The notes: generated from the sequence alone by a model not told the origin. Numbered from the stretch's first letter, positions 1 through 13,325 are shown. The stretch is DNA of 64,000 nt from Ceriagrion tenellum (GCA_963169105.1 OY720639.1:48713848-48777847); one strand, 5' to 3'. Numbers and translations: made by a program.

Positions 1-420
1 CCTACATTCAACAACTCTGCGATAATAAGCGATACGAGACAAGAGTTTCCTTTGATTAGAGATGTGCGACACATAGAAACAACTCTTGTGTTTGTAGTTC
101 AGTGAACGACACTAGAAAGTGATTCCCTTAAATGAAAATTGTAAAATCATTGTGGCCCTTTTCTGTGCCGGTTCTCTTTTGAGTTGAATTTGTCGATCGT
201 GTGCAGCGAGTTGTTATCATTTCTTCCCATTTTGAATCACTACTAATTGATTCTTAAAGCTGCAGTTATGATTTTTAAGGAACGTTCATGAATGTTGACT
301 TTATAAAAGAATAATATATTTCAGCTACTGAATTTGTTCTTAGAATCATGAAATCAATTCGTATGATTTGTATTGTTCTAAAATAACCAAACTTGAAAGA
401 AATGATTTGTCATTGGGGGA

Positions 421-518
421 ACTACTTACGCGAGAAGTTGATATTTGTGTATCGTTGGTGTCACTTTAGGCTTAAATGCCTCTTCGTTCAATTTCAGTGG
501 TATATATTTCAAAGTATG
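421..518. repeat. Dispersed ~95 bp repeat, copy 1
   Basis: This block shares a long run of matches with 3291-3387 in the same orientation. Both contain GCGAGAAG followed by TGATATT, TGTATCGTTGGTG and TTCGTTCAAT at the same spacing. No coding potential or terminal structure is visible, so the repeat class is unknown. It may be a SINE fragment or the 5' part of a longer element. Confidence 0.6.
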
Positions 519-3290
519 TTTACAGCTCGTGTTCGAAAACCAGTCTAATAGGCCATCATTTTTGAAGTTGGAGAAGTGTTGGACGTATTTTTGATGTGAA
601 AATATCTTAATGTGGTACGTGTATCGAAAAGAAGGTTAATGAACTGTTGTCTCCGCTGTTCAAACGAATGAGAATTTAGACAACTTATATCAGCAAGGAT
701 TTAAATTTCATCTGTGATAGAGACTATTTAAATGTTCTTGTTTGAAGGTAATTAGCTGGAAAACAGTCTTTTCGTGTGCTTTAGAGATAACGAGTACATT
801 TTCTTATTTCTTGTAGTGGTTCAGCCACGGATTTGAAAAATGTAGGAAAATTTTTATGGAATGGAGTTCTCATCCATCCCTTAAGTTTTTGTCAATGTAA
901 AATGTCATAATCACCAATCTCCAGGCTGTAATTAAATTCATGTGAACGGGAATAACTTTAATCAGGACATTTAAATGCTCGGCATTACTTGAAAGCAGGT
1001 CACCCTCATTAATGTCGTCATCGATGTTGATGAGGAGTCGTATTGCATATCAGTTGTTGAGGTTATTGTTACGAAACAGAATTTTCTAAAATGCATTAAT
1101 TAGTACTGTTTTTTAAGGCAAAAATTTTATAGCAAAAAGAGTTTTGCAATTAAAAATTCCAGTAAAATTACCCAAAAACATCTCTTTGTTAAAAGCTTTA
1201 CCTAAGGCTTATCAGTTGATCTCGCTTGGTTTAATTTAATGCCTCGCACTGAATCACGATTGATAGCGTCCCATTTGACGGTGATATGTCATGCAGCGCA
1301 CTCAATTGTTCTCATTACACTGAAAAATATTTAGGCGTGGATTTGTGATCCATTTACGCGGATTGCTGATAATCCATTATAAAGAAGCATTAGTAATGAA
1401 TTCTGGTTCCAACTCCCAGAATACCGTAGTTATCCTGGTACATTTTTCATTACGTCCCTCTCATAATGTGTACGCCTAAAATTACCCTGAAAATTGAAAA
1501 CACGACGGAAAATACCATTACATCACTTTAATACGTTCAGCCGGCGGCGCTTGAGACTTTTTAAATTGCTGTAAAAATGAAAGTTAATTATAATAAAGTA
1601 AGAGTAAAAACTTTTACCTGAAACAATCCGTTTTTGCTATTTTTTTCATCCGTTAGCAAGCTGATCCGTAGTGATAGCGAATACATTAAATGAGTTTCGT
1701 CGTTCATTTTCCCCTTGGTGTTTTTACTGGGGTCAATATCAACATGTAATGGGCTCCCAAATTGAGTGCGACAAAGTTCATATTTTTCCTCTGTCGGGCA
1801 CAAAATTTTTTTCCTCTGAACAGAAGGTTAAACGACCTCGCGTGGTTAACCACGAGTAATATCCGAAGACATAATCAGTGATCAGGCATAATTCAGTGGC
1901 CTCATGAGTGGAGTCGGATACGTAGATCTTCAAAGGATCAAGGGTTGCGTTAGAAAGCTCGTAAGTGATTTTTAAAGGGTTTTCAGAGGATATGAATGAG
2001 ATACATCTTGATAAGGGTTCTCGGCCAGGAATATTCTCCTCCTCTTTTTTCACGCATGATTTTTGTATTCCTTACGTAGGTATCGAACTTAGGGGAAACC
2101 CTACAATGGCCAGTAAAAGTTCCGGCCTTAGGAGTTTTTTTCCCATGATGTGCTACCCTGGAGATCACCGAGTTCACCTTTGTCCTATTGACATTTGGTG
2201 TGGCTTGAGAAAACATTATCAAATAATCATGAAGTTGCTTGTCTCAGTTATCCTATCGTTTCTTCTTTTTGCCGACGGCATTTCCTCGAAATACAATTTT
2301 TTAAGTTTTCAATTTTCGTTTTCGTTTACGTAGTGAATAACCTGCTCTTCTTGATATTCCTTTTCCGTACACACTTCCTTTTTCGTAAAAATTGCGCGAT
2401 TCAAAATGTCCATTGGGAATACTCAGTAATAAGTAGACTTATTTTATTATAAAATGCAAACGAGAAAATACCTAAATACGAAATACGATTTTTTATTATA
2501 GCATTGTAAGTATTGTTCAGTAGTAGTACAGGAGCCCAGAAAAAGCCTACTTCACTGTAGCAATATCAATAAAAGTGAATATATTTGAAAAAGCGAGGAT
2601 ATGAATCTGGGGTATAATTCTCGTATGTATAAAGTTTGCCTGCTTGCCTCACATTCAGTTGGCGTAGGTGGTGCCATTGTTGTTTTAATTTCCATCGTTG
2701 CTTCATGACTCATCCGGAAAAATGGGTTTAATGCTATCAATATTAATTAATTTGAATGTCCTTTAACTCTACATTTCCGTTTTACGAGGTAGGTATGTTA
2801 AAATTTTGTCGATTTACAAAAAATTCCCGACTGCGTACCTGAAAATCTTTTCCTTGGTCGAAGCAGCATTTCAAGGACGAGTGACTTGAGTTTTCAGGGA
2901 AAAACAACATTGCGAAAACTGAAAGAATTTTCTTACCCTGATTTTGATGTTTTTTTATTCAGGTAAAGATCCAGGCATGGCGAGTTTTCCTCATTACGTT
3001 TTTTGAATTATTAATGGCTACTAATGGCACTGGGTAAAATCCAATGAAGTCTCTAGTGTTCCTCTATTTATTGCTTCGGGGCAGATTAAATCATCATTTT
3101 ATTATCGTCAAAATAACTAAGATTATATGTTAGCCGGAAATTCAATTTCTTTCACTTAGATTTTACGTTTAATTCTTTAAGGGCATTTATAATTACGTAA
3201 ATGGCCTCGTTTGGGATTAGTTTTAAAAAACGGAAATTGAATTGGCGAGTACAGGGAACCCGATAGACAAAGATATGCCACGGTGCGCAC
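519..3290. other. No supportable feature
   Basis: AT-rich sequence. Open frames here reach at most 122 codons, overlap one another on both strands and match no family I recognise. I treat them as chance. Confidence 0.6.
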
Positions 3291-3387
3291 TTTTTACGCG
3301 AGAAGCTGATATTGGTGTATCGTTGGTGGCACTATAAGGCTCAAATGATTCTTCGTTCAATGTCAGTAGAATATACTTCAAATAGTA
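3291..3387. repeat. Dispersed ~95 bp repeat, copy 2
   Basis: Second copy of the block at 421-518, diverged by scattered substitutions. It ends about 70 bp before the RTE LINE fragment that starts near 3460. The repeat and the LINE piece could therefore belong to one composite insertion, although copy 1 has no LINE beside it. Confidence 0.6.
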
Positions 3388-3459
3388 TATTTCTTATCTT
3401 TACTGTTAAATCTGTTCATATACATTTATATAGGTCTTACTTAACTTCGCCTTACTTAA

Positions 3460-4118
3460 GTAAAACGAATACTAAAATCCTAGAATGCGGAAGAGAGAAG
3501 ATGATTGCAGAAGTCACCCTGAGTGGAGAGAAATTAGAGCAAGTGGATTCCTTCACCTATCTCGGTAGTGCCTTCACGAGGGACGGAAGAAGTACAACGG
3601 ACATTAAGCGGAGAATAGCCCAAGTTAAGAAGGCGTTCATGCGAAAAAAGACAACTGCTGTGCTCAAAGAAGATAGGACTAAAAATGAGGAAGCAGTATG
3701 TGAAAATCTTCGTGTGGAGCGTAGCACTCACTCTCTGGATCGGAAGCATGGGTAGTTGGAAAAGCTTACCGGATTAGACTAGAAGCCTTTGAAACCTGGT
3801 GCCGGAGGAGGATGCTGAAGATAAAATGGGGGGAAAAATTAAGAAATGATGAAGGACAGAGAAGAGTGGAAGACGAATGGGCCATATGGAACACCATACA
3901 GAAATGAAGAACGAGATGGATAGGACACACCTTGAGACTCAATAGGTTTGTGAGGAACATAATTGAAGGTGAAATAGAGGGAAAAGTCCCCAGAGGAAGA
4001 CCCAGGAATAAGTTCATAGACCAAATAATGAGGAAAATGCATAGGAAGAAATATCAGGAGGTAAGGCACCTAGATTAGATAGGGATATTCAATTGAGGTT
4101 GGGGCCCTCAGTTACAAA
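3460..4118 (+). pseudogene. RTE-clade LINE, 3' part of the ORF (dead copy)
   Basis: This is the C-terminal end of an endonuclease/reverse-transcriptase polyprotein of an RTE-type non-LTR retrotransposon. Such proteins copy their RNA into nuclear DNA at the target site. Readable landmarks in order are ILECGREK, then VDSFTYLGSAFTRDGR (about 3544-3591), KRRIAQVKKAF, VKIFVWSVAL in a shifted frame from about 3701, EAFETWCRRRMLKIKW (from about 3784), RTRWIGHTLR and GKVPRGRPRNKFIDQIM (near 3980-4030). The frame changes near 3697, and in-frame stops follow (for example TAG near 3778 and TGA near 3905), so it cannot make a full protein. The endonuclease and polymerase core upstream are missing, as is usual for 5'-truncated LINEs. 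Three other pieces of the same clade lie at 31600, 47570 and 53650. Confidence 0.85.
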
Positions 4119-4669
4119 GAGTTCGAGTTTTAATTTGGAGATTTATACGAATATAACACAAAGCTATTTCCGATTCTTTCTAAATTATAAGTCCCATGAA
4201 CTTTTATTTTATACTTTTGGGTCATTCAGTTACAATGTGGAATTATGACTTTTCAGGAGCAGTTCTTTAGCATGTTTTTCTCGCGCAAAATATCCGACCA
4301 AGTCGAGCATACCCAAAGGATTAAACGATGAAGCTTTTGCCATCCCTTTTAGAAGCACCGCACAATCACTCACGGCTATTTACAATTGAACACTGGAGTT
4401 CGAACAGTTATTGGTGAACACGGAAATTCGCAGGTTTGGAGATTAATGCTACGTGTAATCTATCAGTGTTTGACCCGCAGTCTCGTCTCCGTAAATGTGC
4501 GAGAATGCCGAATAATTCGACCGGTTGCTTCTTTGATCCTCGAAAAAAAATGTTCATCGGGCCACTTGAGAAGATTTTGTTCTTTTTTATTTCCTTTTGG
4601 ACACTCATTAACGCCGGTATTGAGGAGTCCGTTATCTAGACGCTTAGAGGTCTTTGAAGCCACGTTTAA

Positions 4670-4985
4670 TTAGTAGTTCGCCAAAGCGCGGGGAAGCGTT
4701 AGGCATGCTTTTTTTCCTTATCGCTCGAATCAAACGATCTTCATGTCCGAAACGTCCCTGGCGTCGGCTCTCTTTTCACAAGAGAGGAGACATAATAATC
4801 TGGCCACTGTATCTTAGTCTCCGACATCCGTACCGCCAGATCCTCAAGGGCCGCCGGCCGCCAATTAAATTAAGGGAGGAAATGGAGCCAATCTCTTAAG
4901 GTCGCCCGCTGGTGACCGGGGGCGACTTATCATCCGCAAATGAGAGATCGGCATCCGACTTCACTTCCAGAAGAGCATCCGGTGG
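4670..4985. other. GC-rich patch
   Basis: A locally GC- and CpG-rich stretch (for example GGGCCGCCGGCCGCC near 4849-4863) inside AT-rich DNA. The 81-codon plus-strand frame across it matches nothing I know. It could be a small CpG island, an old exon or a GC-rich transposon remnant. Confidence 0.35.
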
Positions 4986-5385
4986 TCACTCCTGGGACCT
5001 GAGTCGTATGCGCCATTTATATTGAACGATTATTTACTCTGATGCTTGGGAGGAAAGTTTTTTTTTAATTGTCCAGCGGCGTTACATGCATTGGATCTTA
5101 TCTATATCAATAAAAGCCTATTTCCGGGGAGGGGATTAAGGGTCGACGCTCATTATGGGGGAAATGATCGGACCGATTTAGAGCAATTTATTTTCATCTA
5201 GCAACATATAAATAGCAAAATACCACGAATTTTTACTTTTGTCTTCGATAAATAGTGAATTGAACAAAATGAACAGGCTTTAACTTGAACACCTAAGCCC
5301 CAAGATAAATAAGAATAGCAACCTCGTATCTATCGTCAAAAATGTGCATTATATTATAGATTCTTTTACTTTTTAAACATTAACT

Positions 5386-5701
5386 CTAAATCTACTTATT
5401 ACCCTGCCATCCATCAAATGGGTGTTTGGCATGAGGTGACTTATCACTAACATGAACTAGATTGTAGAAATTTATTTTCACCAACACGCACTACACTATG
5501 GGTATGCTAAAAATACTACAGAAACTATTATACTAATCTATTGTATAGCTATGTAAACGTGACACAAGAGTCATGTAGGGATCCTGCAAAACGTGGTGTT
5601 ATCACTACTCGGCAGATTTAGAAACATGCATTTTGGGGGCATTTGAATTAATCAGATACACTATCAGTCAACTAACCTACTTCAAAGTTTTAACTCATCC
5701 A
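5386..5701 (-). mobile_element. CR1/L2-type LINE 3'-UTR fragment
   Basis: This aligns along its length with the left part of the LINE at 42188-42905. Shared landmarks are GGGTGTTTGGCA, GTGACTTATCAC, TTCACCAACA, AGAGTCATG and GGCAGATTTAGAAACATGCA. Because the 42 kb copy continues into reverse-transcriptase coding sequence on the minus strand, this copy is also minus-strand, with its 3' end at the low coordinate. Only untranslated sequence survives. Confidence 0.75.
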
Positions 5702-7797
5702 AGATTATATTATAAGGTATTAAAAGGGTATTAAAAGTGAAATGACGCACACAAAAGAAATAAATAAACTAATAAGATTTCCATGTCTGGGCTCCGTCAA
5801 TTTGGACGGGTTATCGGTTTTTTAATATAAAAAAATTAAATGCGTTTCTACAGAAATTTTACATTGTTAATCCCACTTCAGTGAATTACCGACCTTGGTT
5901 TTGCCAATCATTGAGATTACTATAATGGGTATGACCATGATAATGACAGTAATTGTTGAAACCTTGATCGGAAATAAAATATGGATGAAAAACATTTTAT
6001 TCACAGTATTCAGTTGCTTGGATTATTTTTAATTATTATCCATTTTCTATAAAGTTTCAAAGCTATATTTATCAAATAATGGTTATGGCGCTTATTACTG
6101 GCATCAGCTTCCAGACTTCGGTTTATTTTGTGTTTAGTCTATTTGCCAGCATTTATGCACGAAAAGGTGTTTTTCCTCTCGGAATCATTTAATATTTTTA
6201 AAGCGGCTTCTTCAATGCTTACTTTAGATGGCGTTTAAGACATGGACGTTAATATTCGTCGTATTTCAATCATACATTGGTTATGTTTGTAGTCTTATAA
6301 AATCCATTGTATTCTAGCGCGTAATGTCGAAAGATTTCCACGCTCTTAAAATCTGCTAAATGTAACCCGCTTATCCTTTAGAAGGTTCGGGATAAAATAA
6401 CACTTGCCTTTTGAATGATATAGTGGTAAAGTTGTTAAACAATCGGTATATTTAAACAGAAAAACCTTTGTAATGTTCTCTTTAATTTTTTTCTAAAACT
6501 TATGACGGTTGAAATGAATTCGGCGCAGTTATTACCAGGGTGACCTTTTTCCTTCTTGAACGCAATGCAAAGGGCACGAAAGTAGTCGTAATGCCTACTC
6601 TACTCACGGTTCTCAAAAACGGATGCTATCGCATTATCATTATTTTTCAGAGAAAAAAACGTGATTGTCATTCAAAAACATTTTGTCAGGTGCCTGAAAT
6701 CACTGGTTTAATTAATGAATTGTGTTCTTAGGATATTTACTGTGAGCATTGCTGTTCAACATCGGTACTGGATCGGAACCATCGTGGATAACAATTACGA
6801 CCACGCTGATGAAGGAAGCATGATCTCACCCCAGATTTAACTTTGTAATTGAGTGGGAATTGCCAAATTTAGTTTATTCTCAGTATCGATCCCCCCGCTA
6901 TTTCCTCGACTCATGGTTCATCTCAATCCAGGAAACACCTCCTTTATGTCTTTTAGTTGTCATAAATTACTCTTGACGTGATTAACTCCGATGTATGGGC
7001 CATATCGCAAAAGGCGCGGGAACTTCCTGTTTACTGACTGCTGGTTATAAAAATAATTTTGGGAATAGATGCGTCTATTCTGTGGAAATTTAAAGGTAAT
7101 CCTTATAAAATGTATGAAGGAGCCTTGCATACGCTCAAGTTCTGAAATCATACGCCCAAAGTTAACTTCTTTTTATCTTTTTCGTGTCTTCTTACTTGTA
7201 AATGTTATTTTTTGATAGTTATATTAGAGTAAGTTCTTCCCGTGATGGATCTACGTTCTGAACCCTGTGTATGTTCTAATTTTCATCTTCAAAGAGGGCA
7301 TCCTATCTCACGAAAGCTTTCAAACAGTCCAGGTAAGCTTATTAGTTAAGTCATGAGAGTCCCCTTTTTTTAGAGTTAGCGAGATCTTAGTTAATGCTCA
7401 CTTTTTTCCAGTCCCTACTTGAGAGGTCTTCTTAATGGCATTAGTTGCGAAGGAAACTACAGTTTACAGAGTGAAACTACAGAATACCGGTAGCCTTTAA
7501 TGAATCAAAATTGTTCCATTAGGATGCTTGTCATACAGCTCAGTTTTTCTTTAAACCGTGGGATCTGGTTTTGTGACCTATTCTCGCACATTGGCGTGGC
7601 ATTTATCGTTGCGAATTTTTAAAATATGCAGGAAAGTAATGGCGAAATAGTGGGGCGCATTTCCGCCAGACTAGCAATGTTTAGGTCATGCAGAAGTGCC
7701 TCCCACTCAGCTTTAGCGCTTATACTTGTATTCATAATAACCGTAACCTTTATAAAGTCATTAATTCACAAAACCTAATCATTTCTGAATAAGGTCG
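5702..7797. other. No supportable feature
   Basis: AT-rich, with scattered 60-65-codon frames only. A ~36 bp piece at 7411-7446 resembles 60175-60212 (shared AGTCCCTACTTGAGAG) and may be a SINE tail. Confidence 0.55.
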
Positions 7798-8001
7798 ATG
7801 GTGCTTCAACTATTCATTATTCTCATCCGTAAGCTTGTAATTTTTAGGGTCAAAGATTTCACTGGAGTATATGTGCGGATGGATACTAAATTCATGAAAG
7901 ACTTTTTATTTCAAGAACTTTCCCTTGGTGCATTATTCATGCTGTTTGTATCTCTGAAAAGTCCTAACATATTCATTAAATCAGGCACTGCAATTATATA
8001 C

Positions 8002-8147
8002 TCTAAGAAAATGTGTATTATTTTTAATATCAGGATTTATTTTTGGCCTCAGCCATTACCTCACGAACTATATCCCCGGATGTGGCAGTTTGCTTTGCCC
8101 GACTCATTTTAATTGCTTTTGCAATTCTAGCTATGAGTTCTCATTAA
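8002..8147 (+). repeat. Source arm of a 146 bp near-perfect inverted repeat
   Basis: This segment reappears in reverse complement at 8667-8812. The arms are equal in length (146 bp) and I count about three mismatches, so the duplication is recent. It overlaps the end of a 104-codon frame (7798-8112) that I do not recognise. Confidence 0.85.
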
Positions 8148-8426
8148 TGACTTTTTAGTACTTATGAAGCTGAGATCCTTCACCCATTCATTAAATAAGA
8201 AACTCCCATTTCCCCATGGAGATATGGAATGAATTATACATTTTATTTCCCGGAAGCATATTTTTATATTTTTTCAGAAATAAATTACGAAGTTACCGCA
8301 AAATTCAGTCGACGAATAGTTACAGTACATTTTCTGTAGAATAAGACTGTCTATTGAGGACTTCGATCAGCATACTAATGCATATATCTGCATATAGCGA
8401 CACGATCGTTGTTTTTTGTCAATAGG

Positions 8427-8648
8427 CAGTGGTTCCCAAAGTGGGGGTTAACGTACTCCTTCGGAGGCGGGCGGGGGACGTTTCCTTAATCTGGGGGTAG
8501 AAAAGAGGCTCAGGGCAGGGGGGCTCAGGAGGCAGGGACCTGTCCTAATTGTTGTAGCTTTATTTTTATGAAATTCCTGATATGGTTGAGTTGACTTTGA
8601 TTTTAAAGGATTCGACTGGGGGGCGTTGGGTATAGATTTCTGGAACCA
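8427..8648. mobile_element. Degraded hAT-type MITE
   Basis: It begins with CAGTGGTTCCCAAAGTGGG, a terminal inverted repeat typical of hAT elements. It is G-rich inside and ends with GGGGGGCGTTGG and then TCTGGAACCA, a decayed version of the expected closing TGGGAACCACTG. No 8 bp target duplication is visible, because the right end is interrupted by the 19 bp direct repeat at 8648. It has no transposase. Confidence 0.5.
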
Positions 8649-8841
8649 AGAAGAAGACAAGGAAACTTAATGAGAACTCATAGCTAGAATTGCAAAAGCA
8701 ATTAAAATGAGTTGGGCAAAGATAACTGCCACATCCGGGGATATAGTTCGTGAGGTAATGGCTGAGGCCAAAAATAAATCCTGATATTAAAAATAATACA
8801 CATTTTCTTAGAAGGTGGCCGGAAGAAGAAGACAAGGAAAC
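8648..8841. repeat. Inverted copy of 8002-8147 flanked by 19 bp direct repeats
   Basis: The same 19 bp repeat (AAGAAGAAGACAAGGAAAC) sits at 8648-8666 and 8823-8841. Between them is the reverse complement of 8002-8147 (8667-8812) plus 10 extra bases. The left direct repeat touches the copied segment exactly. This looks like a templated insertion copied from sequence about 500 bp away, or an insertion with a long target duplication. Confidence 0.8.
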
Positions 8842-11415
8842 ACAACTCTAAGGTCATATTTTGAATTAATTTCTACTCCTTAGTTTTCGCCCTTCTGTTC
8901 TTTCCACAGCGTTTTGCAGTCTGTGAGATTAGGTGCCCACATAACCACTCGGTGTTAATTGTCCAGTCCATGTAGTTCATTCATCTCGCTTATATCTAGG
9001 CTACCCTCATATAAGTCAAAACCACTATCCCCTTAGCTGCATACTATGATGATACACCAGGAAAAGAGAGTAGCATGTTAACGGCTACTTGTTCATAACC
9101 AAGCCAAAAATCAAATTTATTCGTGATACCGATGGCCTTTTCGGTTAATTTTACTCATTGTTGTCGTGCAGTATAATCTTATCTTAGTATAATTATGGAA
9201 TGACATTTCATAGGTCTATACGAAATCGATATCACAAATAGCATTCACGCGAGAAAAGAAATGTGTTAAATTTATCGCGTTTTCCTATTCGAATATGATA
9301 TTCGCCGAATGTCCTACTGCAATAATTATGCGGTGGAATACAACACAGTAAGCCTACATAGTGTAAATTGTGCTCTGCCCTCACCCTCCATTCATACATT
9401 TACCATGTATTTTGATGTTTTTGTCTCATTTTTCGCAAATGTGAAAAAGTGTCGATTACACTGGTCGCGGTTAATTGTCTCAGTTCCTATTCCCATTTCA
9501 AAACCAGGAAATTTTTGCGTTTTTTAAAACTCTGGTGAATTGTTTTAGTCGACTATTGAAACAAATAGCTTTTCGTGTGAAAGACCGCGGGTTATATAAA
9601 GTAACTTTTTACGAACGATTAACAAGTAACAGACCTATCCGCGGTGCAAGCGGAGGAATTATCAACGTCCAAGAGCCCAGAGAGAGCTTGCGTAATTTGT
9701 GATGCATATTTTATGGACGCTCTCTAGACCTCACAGAGTAATTTCTGGAGTGCCTTTTGTGAAAACGACGAATTAAATATAAAAAATCTACGTTGGACCG
9801 GTAATTGGACTTAAGTCTCGGAAATGCTCTTCAAAAATTTGATCAAATGGTACACTAGAAAAACACTCGACACACGGTGTAAAGGGAAAACCACAGGAAA
9901 TACTGAGCAAAACTTTGGAGAAATCATAATATGAAATAATGCGTCCATGGCAGAATGTAAAAGCGTTTCAAATACTCATTGAAAAATTCTGGCTCTGTCC
10001 AATCTCTTGATTTACAAGGGCGATGAGAAAAATAGCGCCGTGGCTGTAGTGCTGGATATCGAGTTACCTGCCGCAGACTTCGGAACTTTTTTTCAGGCTT
10101 TTTTATGTCTTCTGTTCATACTTATATAGCTAGTTCATGAATTTGACTTTTCTCTGTCGAAATATGGATAATTTTACTCTGCGGGCAATATCCTTGCTAT
10201 GAACGCCCTCTGTTGTCGTCCCTATCTTATCCCTTCATGTGGCGAAACTTTGGGACAGTGCCATTTTTGGCTTTAAAAGACTAGGGAAATCAATTTATGT
10301 TACCCATCAGTAGTTTAATTATGAACATTAGAAATAAACATAACAGTATTATACAGCAGTAATTCTTGCTTGGTTAGCATGGAACACACAATAACATGGA
10401 AAATCAATTTAAAAATAAAAAGAGAGGCCGTTTTTGTTATCGTTTAAAACTAATTACTATGAATAAATACTGGATATTAATATTAAAGCTAAAAACTTAA
10501 TTCAATTAGTTTTAGGACTGATCTACTCCTTATAAGCCCTAAACTCATTCGTACAGTACATGTCGTCCAATAATCGAGTTAGCTCTGACATCTTGACTGT
10601 GAGCGAGACTCGTTAACCATATTCACCCCTGTATTTTGTAAGTGATTATATGTTAATGTCAATTGGCGTATTCTTGAGAAATTTATTCCCTCAATTTTAG
10701 CGGTAAAATATACTTCCATTTACATTTCGGGCGTTGTACTGTGGGGCTATTTCCATAGTGAAAAGAGAGGTTTAAATGATATCATCGGACTATTTCTTAG
10801 AAACTAATGCTTATTAAGTTTCAGTTCATTGCTTTTAACTTCAATTTTCGGTGAAGAATTTCATTGGTCTATGTATGTTAAATCTCTCAGTTATCCGCGA
10901 TTTTCATTTTCTACCAACTATCTCACAACTAAACAACAAAGGTTAAATCATGAGACAAAATATTTTGAGCATGTTTGCAATTGAGGAAGCACGCTTACTT
11001 ATGTCGTTAGTGGAACCAAAACAAGCTGGTGCATGTGAATTCAGACATTTCAAACGATTGAGATGTTTGCACGATGGAGTCCGAAGATATCGCTTTTTAA
11101 AGATAGATTTCATGCTACTATGACAGCTGATAAATGATATAATATGATACATATAACTATGATGAATGATATCAGATTCTATAGACTTGGTTATTTGGCC
11201 TTTAAAATATCTCTTCCACCCTTCGAAGAAATTTTTTCGGTGATGATGCAACATTTTTTTTGACGTGCAAAATTTCAGTTGGAACCCATATCCAAGGCCA
11301 AACGGTGTCAATTCTCCCTATACTGTTCCTGACTTCCAAAGTACCTGAAGCCGTTTATTCCTGTGCTGAGCGTATTTATTTGGGTTACTTCCTGCTGTTT
11401 GATTAACCACCGCAA
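8842..11415. other. No supportable feature
   Basis: AT-rich. The longest frame (10943-11311, -, 122 codons) is rich in His, Lys and Ser, matches no known family and has no neighbouring signal. I see no repeat or RNA gene. Confidence 0.55.
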
Positions 11416-11640
11416 GGGGTTGTGATCTGACAGTTTCTAACGGACGGGGACCGAGGAAAACTTCAAGCTTTATCATTTCCATAGACTATTGCCATACACT
11501 CCTACTCTGTCCTTTTTATCTCAGGTATGGGGTTGTGATCTGACAGTTTCTAACGGACGGGGACCGAGGAAAACTTCAAGCTTTATCATTTCCATAGACT
11601 ATTGCCATACACTCCTACTCGGTCCTTTTTCTCAGGTATG
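11416..11640. repeat. 113 bp tandem duplication
   Basis: Copy 1 is 11416-11528 and copy 2 is 11529-11640. They are nearly identical. The visible differences are one substitution (CTCTGTCC versus CTCGGTCC) and a short indel in the T-run before CTCAGGTATG. It is a recent simple duplication with no coding meaning seen. Confidence 0.92.
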
Positions 11641-11715
11641 AATATAATCTCGATGGAGAAAAAAGATCCAGCAATGGATCTGTCTTGAAGGAGCGTGCTT
11701 CATTGATTCTGGATT

Positions 11716-11795
11716 GTCGAGAGAATGGATAAGAAGCGAATAACCATGCAGATTCATTATAGACGAGTGAATAGTATGAGAGGAAGGGATAGACT
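11716..11795 (+). repeat. Dispersed repeat related to 39527-39602
   Basis: GTCGAGAGAATGGAT, CGAATAAC and TGAGAGGAA occur here in the same order as on the minus strand at 39527-39602. The family is unknown. The purine-rich sense strand looks like a degraded transposon rather than a gene. Confidence 0.5.
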
Positions 11796-12253
11796 GAAAA
11801 AATAATGAGTGAATGAAGTGTTATATACCTTAGAGAAGGTATGTTCAGAGTCTGAAGGACTGGAGGGAGTGTTTGAAGTTAACTGACGCAATGTATGAGG
11901 TAAGCTGACGCTAAAGAGGTATGTAAGGACATTGAGGTACGGTGGAACTTACTCAAGCAGTCAACTTTACGGGTTTATCACCTAGAATCAAACTGACTGC
12001 CAATTCAGGAAGGGAATGGTTTTGAAGGAAAAACAAGTACTTGGTTATGATTCCTCACTTTATATAAAGCAACACGACCTAGGTTTCGGCACATAATGCC
12101 ATTATCAGGTACAAGCAGTTGGGTGGCTTACACTTATATAGGTACCTGTAGGGGGAGGGGGTGATTTGAAAATAAGGAGTAACGGTCAAAGCTGTTTGTG
12201 GAAGGGGGTGGCCTTGGGGGTGTTTGCGTCGGAAAAGTAAAAAACCAAACCTT

Positions 12254-12269
12254 GGGGGGGGGGGGGGGG
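12254..12269 (+). repeat. G16 homopolymer
   Basis: An uninterrupted run of sixteen G bases within a purine-rich stretch. It could form a G-quadruplex and is likely to be length-variable. Its exact length may be unreliable in an assembly. Confidence 0.9.
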
Positions 12270-13204
12270 AGAGGGCGGAGAATAGACGCCAGTTAAGGAT
12301 AAAAGATATGAAGAGATTAAGGTTGAGAGTCGTAGGCGTATGGTAGTGTGACGTAAAGGAGAGGCGAATGGGAGGGGAAAGTATGGTCATTGCAAAGTTT
12401 AGTGGGGCAATCCACAGTTTCAAACTGTTCAAAAAAAGTCTTGTTTACCCTCTTCGTTCATAAAATGTAAAATCTTAGGTTCAAAATCACACCGATGGTT
12501 TTCATCACATAAATGCTTGCCTATTCCAGAGGTTTTGTCTTTATTCAAAAAAAATCATTCTTGTCCTTTCATTTTGTGAAATTTCTCCCGGTTTGTCCAA
12601 TGTATTTAACATTACAAGTTCACTTATAACAAGTTGAATTACACTTCATTGCACACTCAGTTTATTACACGTGAAATTACAGGTCAACTGGTGAACCCCA
12701 CTTTTATGTAAATTATCATACTTGTCTTATGTATTAAAAAGCATTTTGCCCACTGACTCAAGATTTTTTGCATTTTAATGTATGCATTGGGAAAGATTTC
12801 CGAAATAAATATTCCAATAACATGGAATGGCCGAGTTTTTTATTCATATTTCTATTTGAGATTAAATTCCACTCATTATTGGCTGTATCCATCGAGTAAA
12901 TAAACAGGTCCGATCAATTGCATTGAGCTGTGTGGGAAGAGATTACTGCGGCTTTCTCTATCTTAAAGCGAATGGACGTATCTGTCGGAAATATCTTTAC
13001 TCCTGCCAGTTTCTAGATCATATTGCTCCAGTTTTTAAGGCGCTTGCATGAAAATAAAAATAGCTAGAAACATTTTTTATTGGTTATAGGAAACGCAGCA
13101 TTCTGCAACTGTTTGTTTAATTTTCCTGAAAAAAAAGCTGACGGCGTTCTATTTATTAGTTGATATAGATTTAATTCGAGAACTGTGCCTTATTTTATAT
13201 TAAG

Positions 13205-13325
13205 CGGAAAATATCGTTTATTGTTATATTATTGCCTACTGTAGTGGGAATGGAGAAAAATAAACGTGGCAACCTTATTGATGCTGATCAAACCCTTACA
13301 TTACTTCTTATGAGAATTCTTCTTT
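13205..13325. repeat. Diverged direct repeat, copy A
   Basis: It aligns with 13705-13825. Both carry ATATTATTGCC or ATGTTATTGCC, then GTGGGAATGGAGA or GTGGGGATGGAGA, a CTTA-rich middle and GAGAATTCT, at matching spacing. The age and class are unknown. Confidence 0.55.
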
